DNA of 64,000 nt from Syntrophaceae bacterium UBA6112 (GTDB taxonomy: Bacteria > Desulfobacterota > Syntrophia > Syntrophales > UBA5619), in the NCBI GenBank assembly GCA_002423465.1, contig DIWG01000018.1, positions 19,719 through 83,718 on the forward strand, in the 5' to 3' direction. A model generated the notes under the pieces. It worked only from the letters and a program-made list of their open reading frames with translations. It did not search any database and was not told where the DNA came from. Positions 1 to 8,479 of this stretch are shown piece after piece. A program made the position numbers and the translations under genes. The stretch's first letter is position 1. The number at the start of each line of letters is the position of its first letter.

Positions 1-1
1 C

Positions 2-796
2 TTTCCGGACCGTCTGTTCGACGCGATCCGGCGACAATTCGTCACGGACTACGGGTGGAGCGTTCTCCACCCGCTCTACTGGCGCGAGAGCGTCGCCCAC
101 CTGCGCGAGCGGGGCGTCGGCCCCGTCGTTTATTCCAATTACGCCCACCGCAAGGATATCGCACGGGGGCTCAACGACTGGAACCGGAAGATTCTGGCGG
201 AGCTGCCGGACCTTTACTGCTTTGCGGCCTTCCATCCCGACGACGAGGACGCTCTCACGCAGGCCGCCGACCTTCTCGACCACCCCCAGGTCCTGGGCTT
301 CAAGCTCCAGCTCCTCGTCCAGCGGTTTTCCCCCGACGACGAACGGCTCTTCCCCCTGTGCGAACTGGTGATGGCCAAGGGAAAGCGTTTGCTCCTCCAT
401 GTCGGCACGGGACCGGTGGGTAATGAGTTCGTAGGGGTCGCCCCCTTCCGGCGACTGCTCGCCCGCTATCCCGATCTGCCCGCGATCGTCGCCCACATGG
501 GGGCCCTGGAATATGGTCCATTCGGGGAACTCCTCGCCGAGCACCCCGCCATTTACATGGACACCGCTTTTTCCTTCCTCCCCCGCCTCGGTTCGATGTT
601 CGATCTCGGCAGTGATTTTCTGGAGACGCACCGGGAGCGGATCCTCTACGGCTCGGATTTTCCCAACATCCTCTTCCCCCGCGAGGATGAGATCGACACC
701 CTCCTCGGGTTCGATCTTTCCCAGGCCTTCTACGACGCGGTTTTCCGCGACAACGGCCTGCAGATCATCCGGGAGGGTTCTCAGATGCGGCCGTAG
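2..796 (+). CDS. Amidohydrolase family 2 (TIM-barrel metal hydrolase), 5' truncated
   Basis: The reading frame is open from base 2, so the gene starts upstream of the window; the visible part is about 264 residues. It fits the C-terminal part of the amidohydrolase_2 superfamily. It has a metal-ligand-like HVGTG stretch after residue 130, an AHMG motif, and the family's closing YGSDFP motif whose Asp usually binds or activates the metal-bound water. Substrate cannot be told from sequence. Its 3' end overlaps by 16 bases the end of the convergent cupin gene. The family call is firm; whether it is a decarboxylase or a hydrolase is open. Confidence 0.8.
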   Translation, partial: FPDRLFDAIRRQFVTDYGWSVLHPLYWRESVAHLRERGVGPVVYSNYAHRKDIARGLNDWNRKILAELPDLYCFAAFHPDDEDALTQAADLLDHPQVLGFKLQLLVQRFSPDDERLFPLCELVMAKGKRLLLHVGTGPVGNEFVGVAPFRRLLARYPDLPAIVAHMGALEYGPFGELLAEHPAIYMDTAFSFLPRLGSMFDLGSDFLETHRERILYGSDFPNILFPREDEIDTLLGFDLSQAFYDAVFRDNGLQIIREGSQMRP

Positions 797-1122
797 TCGT
801 CCGCCAGCCGTTCGATATCGTCCTCTCCGAAGTACTCCCCCGTCTGGACCTCGATGAAGACCGCCTCCATCTTTCCCGTATTCCGGAGACGATGGGCCGC
901 CCCGCAGGGGACATCGACGGCTTCTCCCGGCCGGAGCGGGACCTCCCGATCTTCGAGGGTCGCAACCGCCTCCCCGCGGACAAGGTACCAGTGTTCCGAC
1001 CGGCGGCGGTGGCGCTGGAGACTCAGGCGTTTCCCCGGATCCACGGAGATCCGTTTGACCTTGTGGTCCGGCTCGTCAGCGAGAACCGTGTAACACCCCC
1101 ATGGACGGTGATCCGTTTCCAT
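781..1122 (-). CDS. Small cupin, mannose-6-phosphate isomerase type II-like
   Basis: A 113-residue single-domain cupin. The start METDHRPWGCYTVL and the core LQRHRRRSEHWYLVRGEA with a later PCGAAHRLRN motif are typical of the C-terminal phosphomannose isomerase domain of bifunctional ManC (type II PMI), here as a stand-alone protein. Histidine and glutamate residues in the HRRRSEHW segment are the likely metal ligands. It would interconvert mannose-6-phosphate and fructose-6-phosphate or bind a related sugar phosphate; this follows from the family and is not proven. It lies between two unrelated genes, and its end overlaps the upstream amidohydrolase end. Confidence 0.8.
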   Translation of the reverse strand: METDHRPWGCYTVLADEPDHKVKRISVDPGKRLSLQRHRRRSEHWYLVRGEAVATLEDREVPLRPGEAVDVPCGAAHRLRNTGKMEAVFIEVQTGEYFGEDDIERLADDYGRI

Positions 1123-1171
1123 GCTTCCCCCTCTCGGAAAAGTTGGAACAGTTCTCTTTTCCGCGCTCTCC

Positions 1172-2599
1172 TCACGAAAACATCGCGTATTTATTTTCCG
1201 TCGTTCCGACGCTCGTCCGGAGCGCCGCTTCGGTCACCGCCTGGGCGACCTTTTTCGATACATTCCGGTTGAAGACGCTGGGAACGATGTGTTGTTCCAT
1301 CAGCTCTTCGGGGGGAACACAGGAGGCGATGGCATAGGCCGCCGCGATGAGCATCTCCTGGTTGATCTCACGGGCCCGGCAATCGAATACCCCCCGGAAA
1401 AGCCCGGGAAAGCAGAGAATATCGCTCAGTTGATTGTCATAGTCCGGTCGACCGGTGGCGATCACCCGCGCAAAGGATTCGGCCTCCTCGGGCAGAATCT
1501 CCGGAACGGGGTTGGCCATGGCAAAAATGATGGCATCCCCTGCCATCCGCCGGATATCCTCGACGGCCACCGCCCGCGCTTCGGAAACGCCGATCAACAC
1601 GTCGGCCCCTCGGAGGGCCCTGCCGATTGCGCCCTTGAGCTGATCCGGGTTGGTGAGGCCGGAGATCTCCTTCTTGATGGGATTCATATTCTCGGGGCGT
1701 CCCCGGTAGAGGATCCCGGCCCGGTCGCAGCCGATGATCTGACCGACGCCCGAGGCAATCAGGAGCCGGATCGTTGCGATGCCTGCCGCGCCGAGACCGC
1801 AGACGACGATCCGCACATCTTCCAGTCTTTTTCCCACGACCTTCAGGGCGTTGATCAGCCCCGCCAGAACCACCACGGCCGTGCCGTGCTGATCGTCGTG
1901 AAAGACGGGAATATCCATCTCCTTCTTCAAGCGGCTCTCGATCTCGAAACAGCGCGGACTGGAGATGTCCTCCAGGCTGATGGCGCCGAAGCCGGGAGAG
2001 ATCCACTTCACCGCCCGGATGATCTCCTCCGTGTTCCGGGTGTTGAGACAGATGGGAAAGGCGTCAATTTCGGCAAAGTTCTTGAAGAGAAGCGCCTTTC
2101 CTTCCATGACCGGCAGCGCCGCCGCCGGCCCGATATCGCCGAGGCCGAGAACAGCCGTACCGTCCGTGACGATCGCCACGCTGTTCTTTTTCATGGTCAG
2201 TTCATAAACGCGTTCCGGTTGATCGTAAATGGCCATCGCCACCCGGGCGACGCCCGGCGTATAGGCCATCGCGAGATCATCGCGGGTTTTCAGCGGAATC
2301 TTGCTCTTCAGCTCAATTTTTCCCCCTTGATGGATGAGAAGGGTCCGGTCCGCCACGTTGAGGATCTTGATCTCCTTGATCCGCCGGACTGCGGCGATGA
2401 TCAGCTTCGCCATGTCGAGATCCGCCGCACCGGCCTCGATATCGCGGATGATACGGCCTTGGTTGAATCCCACGATGTCGACGGCTCCCATATTACCTCC
2501 GGCCCTGCCGATGGCAGTCAGGACCTTTCCAAGCATCCCGGGCCGTTTGGGAAGCTCGACCCGCAGCACCACACTGTAACCTGAACCCGTCTTGATCAT
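1172..2599 (-). CDS. NAD(P)-dependent malic enzyme with N-terminal ACT domain
   Basis: A 475-residue protein that should oxidatively decarboxylate malate to pyruvate. Residues 1-80 look like an ACT regulatory domain (VLRVELPKRPGMLGKVLTAI), suggesting control by an amino acid or other small ligand. The malic enzyme core follows, with AYTPGVARV (catalytic Tyr about 113), a Lys-containing GKALLFKNFAEIDAFP segment, the metal-binding FHDDQHGTA motif and a Rossmann VVCGLGAAGIATI motif. Length fits ACT-malic enzymes of clostridia and deltaproteobacteria. It is divergent from feoAB with a 223-base gap. Confidence 0.93.
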   Translation of the reverse strand: MIKTGSGYSVVLRVELPKRPGMLGKVLTAIGRAGGNMGAVDIVGFNQGRIIRDIEAGAADLDMAKLIIAAVRRIKEIKILNVADRTLLIHQGGKIELKSKIPLKTRDDLAMAYTPGVARVAMAIYDQPERVYELTMKKNSVAIVTDGTAVLGLGDIGPAAALPVMEGKALLFKNFAEIDAFPICLNTRNTEEIIRAVKWISPGFGAISLEDISSPRCFEIESRLKKEMDIPVFHDDQHGTAVVVLAGLINALKVVGKRLEDVRIVVCGLGAAGIATIRLLIASGVGQIIGCDRAGILYRGRPENMNPIKKEISGLTNPDQLKGAIGRALRGADVLIGVSEARAVAVEDIRRMAGDAIIFAMANPVPEILPEEAESFARVIATGRPDYDNQLSDILCFPGLFRGVFDCRAREINQEMLIAAAYAIASCVPPEELMEQHIVPSVFNRNVSKKVAQAVTEAALRTSVGTTENKYAMFS

Positions 2600-2822
2600 A
2601 AACCTGCCTCCTCCTTGCCGATACGATGCAGCCCGCGCCTGTCCTCAAAAGGGTCGGGAAAACATTGTCACTTTATACGCCGCATTGCAGCAAAGTCAAC
2701 GGGTATCAAACGGCCGAAACGGATAAATTTGAATTGTCGATCGATTCCTTTTTCGGTGACATCGGTGACAATTCCGTGCTAAGAAGGGATAAACTTGAAT
2801 CGATTTTATTTTTACGGAATGA
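2600..2822. promoter_or_regulatory. Divergent intergenic region upstream of the malic enzyme and feoAB, with direct repeats
   Basis: This 223-base region must hold promoters for both flanking genes. Two near-identical direct repeats, GGATAAATTTGAAT at 2721 and GGATAAACTTGAAT at 2787, lie 66 bases apart. Between them CGGTGAC is repeated at 2754 and 2763, a 9-base period. The second long repeat ends about 20 bases before the feoAB start, so it could be an iron-dependent operator. It does not match the classic Fur box well. The repeats are seen; regulation is inferred. Confidence 0.4.
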
Positions 2823-5075
2823 ATGATGCCGACAAATGAAACCTGCCGCCCCGTCTCCTCCCTCAGAGAGGGCGAAGAGGGAATCATCCATGCAATCGCC
2901 GGCGGCAATGCCCTGATCAGCAGGCTTGCGGGCATGGGGATCGCCCTCAATACAAAGATCCGATTCCTCCAGGCCAGCGGCGGCTTGGTCATCGTCCAGG
3001 TGGCCGATACGCGGGTTGCCTTGGGAACAGGCGAGGCCGCGAAGATCGTAGTCGACTGCCTGCCCTCCCGTGAGAAAGGGAACCGACCAAGCGACATCGT
3101 GCCGCTCCTTGTCGCCCTCGCGGGTCAGCCCAACGCGGGGAAATCGACGGTATTCAACATTCTGACGGGGCTTTCACAGCACGTCGGCAATTGGCCCGGA
3201 AAAACCGTCGAGAAGAAAGAGGGCGCCCACACGGCGGACGGCGTGGAGATGCGGATCGTCGATCTCCCCGGAACATACAGTCTGACGGCCTTCTCGGAAG
3301 AGGAGCGGGTTGCCCGGGAATTCGTCATCCATGAAGCGCCCGACGTCATCGTCCTGCTGGCGAATGCGGCCGCCCTGGAGAGAAGCCTTTACCTCCTCGC
3401 GGAACTTCTCCTCCTCGGCCCGCCGGTGATCGTGGCACTCAACATGCTGGACGTGGCGGAGAAACAGGGGATCCGGGTCGACGCCGCTGCGCTGGAAAAG
3501 GTCCTCGGAATCCCGGTTGTCCCGATGGTCGCTACGAAAAACCGCGGCATCCGGGAACTCGTGCAGCGGATCATCGCCGTTTCCCGCGGAAAAGCGATCT
3601 ACCGGCCGAGGCTCCCCGAGGTTTCGCCAAACCACCGCGATGTCTTCCTGAAGCTGTCGGAATGGATTCGTGATTCGGTTCCTGCTCCCTACACGCCGCC
3701 TTGGGTGACCGCCAAATTGATGGAGGGAGACCCGGAAATCTCGACGATGATGGAAGGGGTTCTCCCTGTCCCGGTCTGGGAGCAAATCCGTTCGCTGCTG
3801 ATCGCCCACGAGGATTCCCTCCATGCCGTCGTCTGCGGCCGCTACGACTGGGTCGAAGAGATCACCCGCGCCTGCGTCTCCCGGTTCCGGATGGGCCAGG
3901 TCGTCATGACCGACCGGATCGACCACATCCTGACCCGACCCGTCTTCGGCATCCCGATTCTCCTCGCCGTCCTCGCCTGCGTCTTCTTCCTGACCTACAA
4001 GATCGGCTTCCCGCTCCAAAAACTGCTCGAGAAGCTCGCCGGCGGTTTCGCCGGCGGCATCGAGCCGCTTCTGTCGGCTGCGCCGGTCTGGCTCCGGGGG
4101 CTCTTGATCGACGGGGTGATCGGGGGTGTGGGATCGGTCTTGACCTTTCTCCCCATCCTGCTGATCTTTTTTGCCGCGCTCGCCATCCTCGAGGACGTGG
4201 GCTACATGGCCCGGGCCGCCTTCGTCATGGACCGCTTCATGCACCTGGTCGGACTGCACGGCAAGAGCTTTATCCCGATGTGCCTCGGTTTCGGCTGCAA
4301 TGTTCCCGCAATCCTGGGCGTCCGGATCATCGAATCCAAAAAGGCAAGGCTGCTGACGATGCTGCTGACCCCCTTCGTCCCCTGTACCGCTCGTCTCGCC
4401 GTGTTGACCTTCGTCACCGCCGCCGTCTTCGCGGCACACGCGGCGGCCATTGTCTGGTCGTTTGTGGCGCTCAACATCCTCATCCTCGGCCTGACGGGAA
4501 TGGTCGTCCACACCTTCCTGATGAGGGACGCTCCGACCCCCTTCATTATGGAACTCCCCCTCTACCATCAACCGAACCCGAAAACGATTCTGAACGTCAT
4601 CCGGGCACGGACCGTTGCCTTCGTCCGCAAGGCGGGAACCGTGATCCTCACGGTCTCGATTCTCGTCTGGCTTCTCTCGTACTTTCCCGACGGACAGACG
4701 GAGACCAGCATCCTCGCGGGGATCGGTCGTTTTCTGGAGCCGCTCGGCCGTCCCCTCGGCCTCGACTGGAAGATGGTGACGGCGCTCCTCACCAGCCTCG
4801 TGGCCAAGGAGAACGCGGTGGCCACGCTCGGCGTCCTCTACGGCGTCGGCGACCAGGGGCTGCTCCAGACCCTCCCGTCGGTGATGAGTCACGCCTCGGC
4901 GCTCTCTTTCCTGACGGTCGTGATGCTCTTTGTTCCCTGTGCGGCAACAATCGAGGTTATGCGGCGGGAGATGAACGACGGGCTCTGGTTCGGCGCCTCC
5001 CTCACCCTCACGCTCGCCGTCTCTTACCTGGGAGGCATGGCGGTCTACCGGCTCGCCCTCTGGACCGGGATCTGA
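2823..5075 (+). CDS. feoB: Ferrous iron transporter, FeoA-FeoB fusion
   Basis: A 750-residue inner-membrane Fe(II) transporter. Residues about 8-80 form a FeoA (SH3-like) domain fused to FeoB. The G domain has G1 GQPNAGKST (101-109), G2 NWPGKTVEK and G3 DLPGTYSL. The membrane part carries the two Gate motifs, including the Cys-containing GFGCNVPAILGVR and FVPCTARL segments, and about eight hydrophobic helices to the C-terminus. Most species encode FeoA separately, so the fusion ties regulator and transporter one to one. The start is one of two adjacent ATGs with only a weak ribosome site. Confidence 0.95.
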   Translation: MMPTNETCRPVSSLREGEEGIIHAIAGGNALISRLAGMGIALNTKIRFLQASGGLVIVQVADTRVALGTGEAAKIVVDCLPSREKGNRPSDIVPLLVALAGQPNAGKSTVFNILTGLSQHVGNWPGKTVEKKEGAHTADGVEMRIVDLPGTYSLTAFSEEERVAREFVIHEAPDVIVLLANAAALERSLYLLAELLLLGPPVIVALNMLDVAEKQGIRVDAAALEKVLGIPVVPMVATKNRGIRELVQRIIAVSRGKAIYRPRLPEVSPNHRDVFLKLSEWIRDSVPAPYTPPWVTAKLMEGDPEISTMMEGVLPVPVWEQIRSLLIAHEDSLHAVVCGRYDWVEEITRACVSRFRMGQVVMTDRIDHILTRPVFGIPILLAVLACVFFLTYKIGFPLQKLLEKLAGGFAGGIEPLLSAAPVWLRGLLIDGVIGGVGSVLTFLPILLIFFAALAILEDVGYMARAAFVMDRFMHLVGLHGKSFIPMCLGFGCNVPAILGVRIIESKKARLLTMLLTPFVPCTARLAVLTFVTAAVFAAHAAAIVWSFVALNILILGLTGMVVHTFLMRDAPTPFIMELPLYHQPNPKTILNVIRARTVAFVRKAGTVILTVSILVWLLSYFPDGQTETSILAGIGRFLEPLGRPLGLDWKMVTALLTSLVAKENAVATLGVLYGVGDQGLLQTLPSVMSHASALSFLTVVMLFVPCAATIEVMRREMNDGLWFGASLTLTLAVSYLGGMAVYRLALWTGI

Positions 5076-5085
5076 TTGTACTCAA

Positions 5086-5123
5086 AGGGTCTGTAACGGA
5101 ATAACGGTTGCATTACAGACCCT
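5086..5123. terminator. Hairpin between convergent feoAB and the ketosynthase cluster
   Basis: AGGGTCTGTAA at 5086-5096 is exactly complementary to TTACAGACCCT at 5113-5123, an 11-bp stem with a 16-base loop. It sits between the convergent 3' ends of feoAB and the last gene of the minus-strand cluster, so a two-way terminator is likely. There is no long T tract directly after it. Confidence 0.55.
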
Positions 5124-5135
5124 GAAACCGGCGAC

Positions 5136-6371
5136 TCATTTCAGGGTCGTCTTTTCCGCCTCAAATACGAGACAGGCATACGTTCCTCCGAAGGAGATCC
5201 CGCTCAGGAGCGCTTTGTTGACGGGCCGGTGAAGGGTCTCCCCGATTACGAACGGGAGGGGACAGAGGGGCGCCGTCAAGCCCGCGACCGGCGGTACGAC
5301 CCCTTCCCGGACCGACAGGGCCAGCGCTGCGGCCCGAATCCCGCCGGAGGCGAAGATCTCCCCCGTCGCCCCCTTGAGGGATGTGATCAGCGGGCTCCCG
5401 TCACCCCCGCCGAAATGTTGTTCAACCGCCGCCGCCTCGACGGCGTCGAGCCGGAGCCCGCCGTTTCCGGCAGCCTGGATGCAATCGATCTCCGACGGTT
5501 TCGCTCCGGCCATCCGGAGGGCGCGTCCCAGGGCCAGCATGAATCCACGGGGATCGTCGGGCCATTCCGTCTGCGGCAAGGGAGAGGAAGCCAGCCCCCA
5601 GCCCGAAATTTCACAATAACATTTCGCCCTGCGCTCCCGGGCGAGATCCTCCGCCTCCAGACAGACGATCCCGCACCCCTCCCCCATGACGGCGCCGTTG
5701 CGGGCGAGATCGAACGGCCGGGCGCCTTCCGGGCCGCCATCCGTCGGGGAGAGGGAATGGAAACGTCCGAGGGCTTCGTAGAAGAAGGGCGACAGGATGT
5801 CCGCCCCGCCGGCCAGGATCACGTCCGCCGTGCCGCGCCGGATCTCCATCGCGGCGTAGGCAATGGCCGTCTCGGCGGAGACGGCTTGATGGTTGACCGT
5901 CGTATTCACCCCGCGGAATCCCAGTTCGATAGAGGCGTGACCGGCAGGGGCATTCATCACCGTATTGGGGACATGGATCGGGTTGACCATGCCGGGACCT
6001 TCCGTAAACAGGATCCGGGCGCTTTGGACCTTCTGCTCCGTGTTCCCGAAGGCCGTCCCCATGATGATCCCGATCCGGTCCCGATTCGTCTCCGTAACGG
6101 CAATCCCGGCGTCGTCCAGGGCCATCCGGACGGAGGCCGTCGTCATGGCGGACAGGCGATCCATCTTCCTTAGATTTTTCAGAGAAATGAAATCGCGGGG
6201 CTGAAAATCCCGAATCTCCGCCCCCAGGTGCGATCCGAAATCTTCGGTCGGGAAGGAAACGATCTCCCGGATGCCCGTCCCGCCGCGGCAGAGGGCATCC
6301 CAAAACCTCTCCTTCCCCACGCCCAGAGGCGTGACCATCCCCATCCCGGTAACGACGACCCGTCTATCCAC
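5136..6371 (-). CDS. Ketosynthase-fold protein lacking the catalytic triad (chain-length-factor-like)
   Basis: A 411-residue FabF-like thiolase-fold protein with its active site lost. Where active ketosynthases have TACSS it reads HQAVSAE, so the nucleophilic Cys is Val164. The HGT motif is QAAGNG, so the first His is Ala301. The GHTLGAS region reads GEIFASG, so the second His is Glu339. Lys333 and the C-terminal SFGGT loop remain, so the fold is kept. This is how type II polyketide chain-length factors (KS-beta) look. It begins at a GTG overlapping by 8 bases the end of the active ketosynthase 6364-7623, implying coupled translation and a KS/CLF heterodimer. Pairing is inferred; loss of the residues is seen. 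Confidence 0.88.
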   Translation of the reverse strand: MDRRVVVTGMGMVTPLGVGKERFWDALCRGGTGIREIVSFPTEDFGSHLGAEIRDFQPRDFISLKNLRKMDRLSAMTTASVRMALDDAGIAVTETNRDRIGIIMGTAFGNTEQKVQSARILFTEGPGMVNPIHVPNTVMNAPAGHASIELGFRGVNTTVNHQAVSAETAIAYAAMEIRRGTADVILAGGADILSPFFYEALGRFHSLSPTDGGPEGARPFDLARNGAVMGEGCGIVCLEAEDLARERRAKCYCEISGWGLASSPLPQTEWPDDPRGFMLALGRALRMAGAKPSEIDCIQAAGNGGLRLDAVEAAAVEQHFGGGDGSPLITSLKGATGEIFASGGIRAAALALSVREGVVPPVAGLTAPLCPLPFVIGETLHRPVNKALLSGISFGGTYACLVFEAEKTTLK

Positions 6372-7623
6372 GCCGTCCTCCCTCTTCCCGGAAACGGCCG
6401 AAAATCACCGTCGTGTTGTTCCCGCCAAAGGCGAACGAGTTGGAGAGAACGACGTCCGGCGCGATGGGCCGGGCGCCTGTCGTTACATAATCCAGATCGC
6501 ACTCCGGATCCGGCGTCTCGCGGTGGATCGTGGGTGGGATGAAGCCCTCCGTGATGGCGAGGACGGAGACAACCGCCTCCAGCGCCCCGGAGGCGCCGAG
6601 GGTGTGGCCGTGCATCGACTTCGTCGAGCTGACGGGGATCCGCCCGGCCCGCGGGCCGAAAACCTCCTTGATCGCCCGCGTCTCCATGAGGTCATTGGGC
6701 GGCGTCGCCGTGCCGTGGGCGTTGATGTAATCGACCGCCTCCGGCCCAAGATTCGCGTCCCTGAGGGCCGCCTGCATCGCCCGAATCGCCCCGGAGGCGC
6801 CGACGTCCGGCGCGGTCATGTGGTGGGAATCGCAGGTGACGCCGTAGCCCAGCACCTCGGCCAGAATCCGCGCCCCCCTTTGCTTCGCGTCCGCAAGGGA
6901 TTCCAGGATCAGGATTCCCGCCGCCTCGCCGAGGGTGAGACCGGCGCGGTTTCCGGAAAAGGGCCGGCAGTATTCGGGATCGACGGCCTTCAGGGCATTG
7001 AATGAAGCAAAGGTCATCCGGCAGAGGGGTTCCGTACCGCCGGCGATCATCGCCCGGGCAGCGCCGCTGCGGATCAGGTCCCTCCCCAGGCCGACGGCCG
7101 TCGCCCCGGAGGAACAGGCCGTCATGAGGGTGATTTTCGGTCCCATGAGGTTGAATCTCGTGACCAGATGATTGGCCGTCGAGGCGCAGCATACCGGTGA
7201 GAGTCGGGAAAAACGGGCGCTCCGTCCCCCCTTCCGGAGATAATCCCGGAAGAAGGCTTCCGCCTCCAGCAGGCCCCCGGCCCCGCCGCCGATGACGACG
7301 CCCATCTCCTCCCGCAGCGTCTCCGGAACGGGATCAAGCCCCGCCTGGGCGAGGGCCTGGAAGGTCGCCGTCAAGGCCAGCAGGTCCGAACGGGACATCC
7401 GCTTCCGGGATATGCCGCGGGGGATCCCATCCCGGGGACGAAAGTCCTTGACCTGGGCGCCGTTATGGGTGCGGAATCCATCGGTATCAAAGAGGGTGAT
7501 CGGCCCGATGCCGCACACCCCGTTGCGCAGCGCGACGGTGAACTCCCCGGGATCGCCCGCAACGGCGTTAACCGTCCCCAGGCCCGTGATCACCACCCTT
7601 TTTTCGTCAGTCCCGATTGCCAT
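6364..7623 (-). CDS. Beta-ketoacyl-ACP synthase, FabF type (KS partner of the CLF)
   Basis: A 419-residue condensing enzyme with a full Cys-His-His triad: Cys170 in MTACSSG, His303 in NAHGTAT and His340 in HGHTLGASG. It should join malonyl-ACP with a growing acyl chain. The ATG at 7623 is chosen because an AGGA precedes it by 8 bases; an upstream GTG at 7662 would add 13 unlikely residues. It overlaps the next gene, the CLF-like protein, and probably forms a heterodimer with it. It is one of four active-looking ketosynthases in this cluster, so each may have a different chain-length or substrate role. Confidence 0.93.
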   Translation of the reverse strand: MAIGTDEKRVVITGLGTVNAVAGDPGEFTVALRNGVCGIGPITLFDTDGFRTHNGAQVKDFRPRDGIPRGISRKRMSRSDLLALTATFQALAQAGLDPVPETLREEMGVVIGGGAGGLLEAEAFFRDYLRKGGRSARFSRLSPVCCASTANHLVTRFNLMGPKITLMTACSSGATAVGLGRDLIRSGAARAMIAGGTEPLCRMTFASFNALKAVDPEYCRPFSGNRAGLTLGEAAGILILESLADAKQRGARILAEVLGYGVTCDSHHMTAPDVGASGAIRAMQAALRDANLGPEAVDYINAHGTATPPNDLMETRAIKEVFGPRAGRIPVSSTKSMHGHTLGASGALEAVVSVLAITEGFIPPTIHRETPDPECDLDYVTTGARPIAPDVVLSNSFAFGGNNTTVIFGRFREEGGRRG

Positions 7624-7697
7624 GAACGATTCCTGTCGCCGCTCTTTTCGAATCGAAGCCACACTCTACCGTCACGCTGAAAAAAGTCAATTCCTTC

Positions 7698-8471
7698 TTA
7701 TCCCCCGGCCAGACGTTTCCGATAGAGCCCCCGGATTTCATGGATGAGAGTGGAGAGGCGGAAGGCGGGATCGCCGTAGTCGGGATCAAAAGCGCCGATC
7801 CTCTCCACGTCGATCGTGACGGGGACGCAGGTGTTGAACCGGAAGCGTCCCGGCACAAACAAACGGCCCGTGTCGCGGATCAGCAGACATTGAATCGGCG
7901 CGCGGCAGTACCGGGCGATGCTGAAGGCGCCCTTGTTGAACGGCCCGAGCCGGCCGGAACGGCTTCGGGTCCCCTCGGGAAAGATAAAGACATTGCCGCC
8001 TGATGCAAGATATTCCCCGATATTTTCAATGTTTTGAATCATCTGCGACGCATCACCGTCTCCCGCCTGTGAGGGGATGTAACCGGATTGCCGCAAGATC
8101 CTGCCAAAGACAGGCACGTTGAAAAAGGCGCTTTTGACGATCGTCTTCTGTTTCTCGAACAGGGAGATGAGGAGGATCGGATCGAGATAAGACAGGTGGT
8201 TGCAGACGATGATGGACGAGCGTATCGTCCTGACCTCATCGCGGATATTCAGAGTGACTCCAGGAGTGATGAGGCGGAGCAAACGGAAAAAACCGTGGAA
8301 AAAACGCTGATTCAGGCGCTGGAAGGCAGCCTCCCGATCCGCGCGCCGGAGCAGGACCATCGCATAGCGGGGGGAAAACAAAAGGAAGAATCCAAATGTG
8401 AAATAGCCCCAGAGCAGGAGCGTCACGACAACATCCAGCAGCGGTTTGAATGGTTTGGCGGGGAAGAACAT
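7698..8471 (-). CDS. 1-acylglycerol-3-phosphate acyltransferase-like (PlsC family)
   Basis: A 257-residue membrane-associated acyltransferase. A hydrophobic segment lies near residues 11-33. The HX4D catalytic motif is NHLSYLD (His92, Asp97) and the glycerophosphate-binding FPEGTRSRSG motif comes about 75 residues later. The ATG at 8471 is preferred: it lies just after the preceding ketosynthase stop, and a longer reading would overlap it. In this cluster it could move the carrier-bound product to lysophosphatidate. Aryl-polyene clusters also carry PlsC-like acyltransferases. The acceptor is not known from sequence. Confidence 0.9.
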   Translation of the reverse strand: MFFPAKPFKPLLDVVVTLLLWGYFTFGFFLLFSPRYAMVLLRRADREAAFQRLNQRFFHGFFRLLRLITPGVTLNIRDEVRTIRSSIIVCNHLSYLDPILLISLFEKQKTIVKSAFFNVPVFGRILRQSGYIPSQAGDGDASQMIQNIENIGEYLASGGNVFIFPEGTRSRSGRLGPFNKGAFSIARYCRAPIQCLLIRDTGRLFVPGRFRFNTCVPVTIDVERIGAFDPDYGDPAFRLSTLIHEIRGLYRKRLAGG

Positions 8472-8479
8472 GGCGGATT

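Noticed and set aside
1121..2584. 487-codon plus-strand frame opposite the malic enzyme gene
   Set aside because: It is the antisense shadow of a clear malic enzyme gene in GC-rich DNA; its translation shows no known motif.
2721..2801. Classic Fur box upstream of feoAB
   Set aside because: The repeats do not match the GATAATGATAATCATTATC pattern well enough.
3174..4892. 572-codon minus-strand frame opposite feoB
   Set aside because: Rich in Asp, Glu, Arg and His with no domain; antisense of a complete FeoAB.
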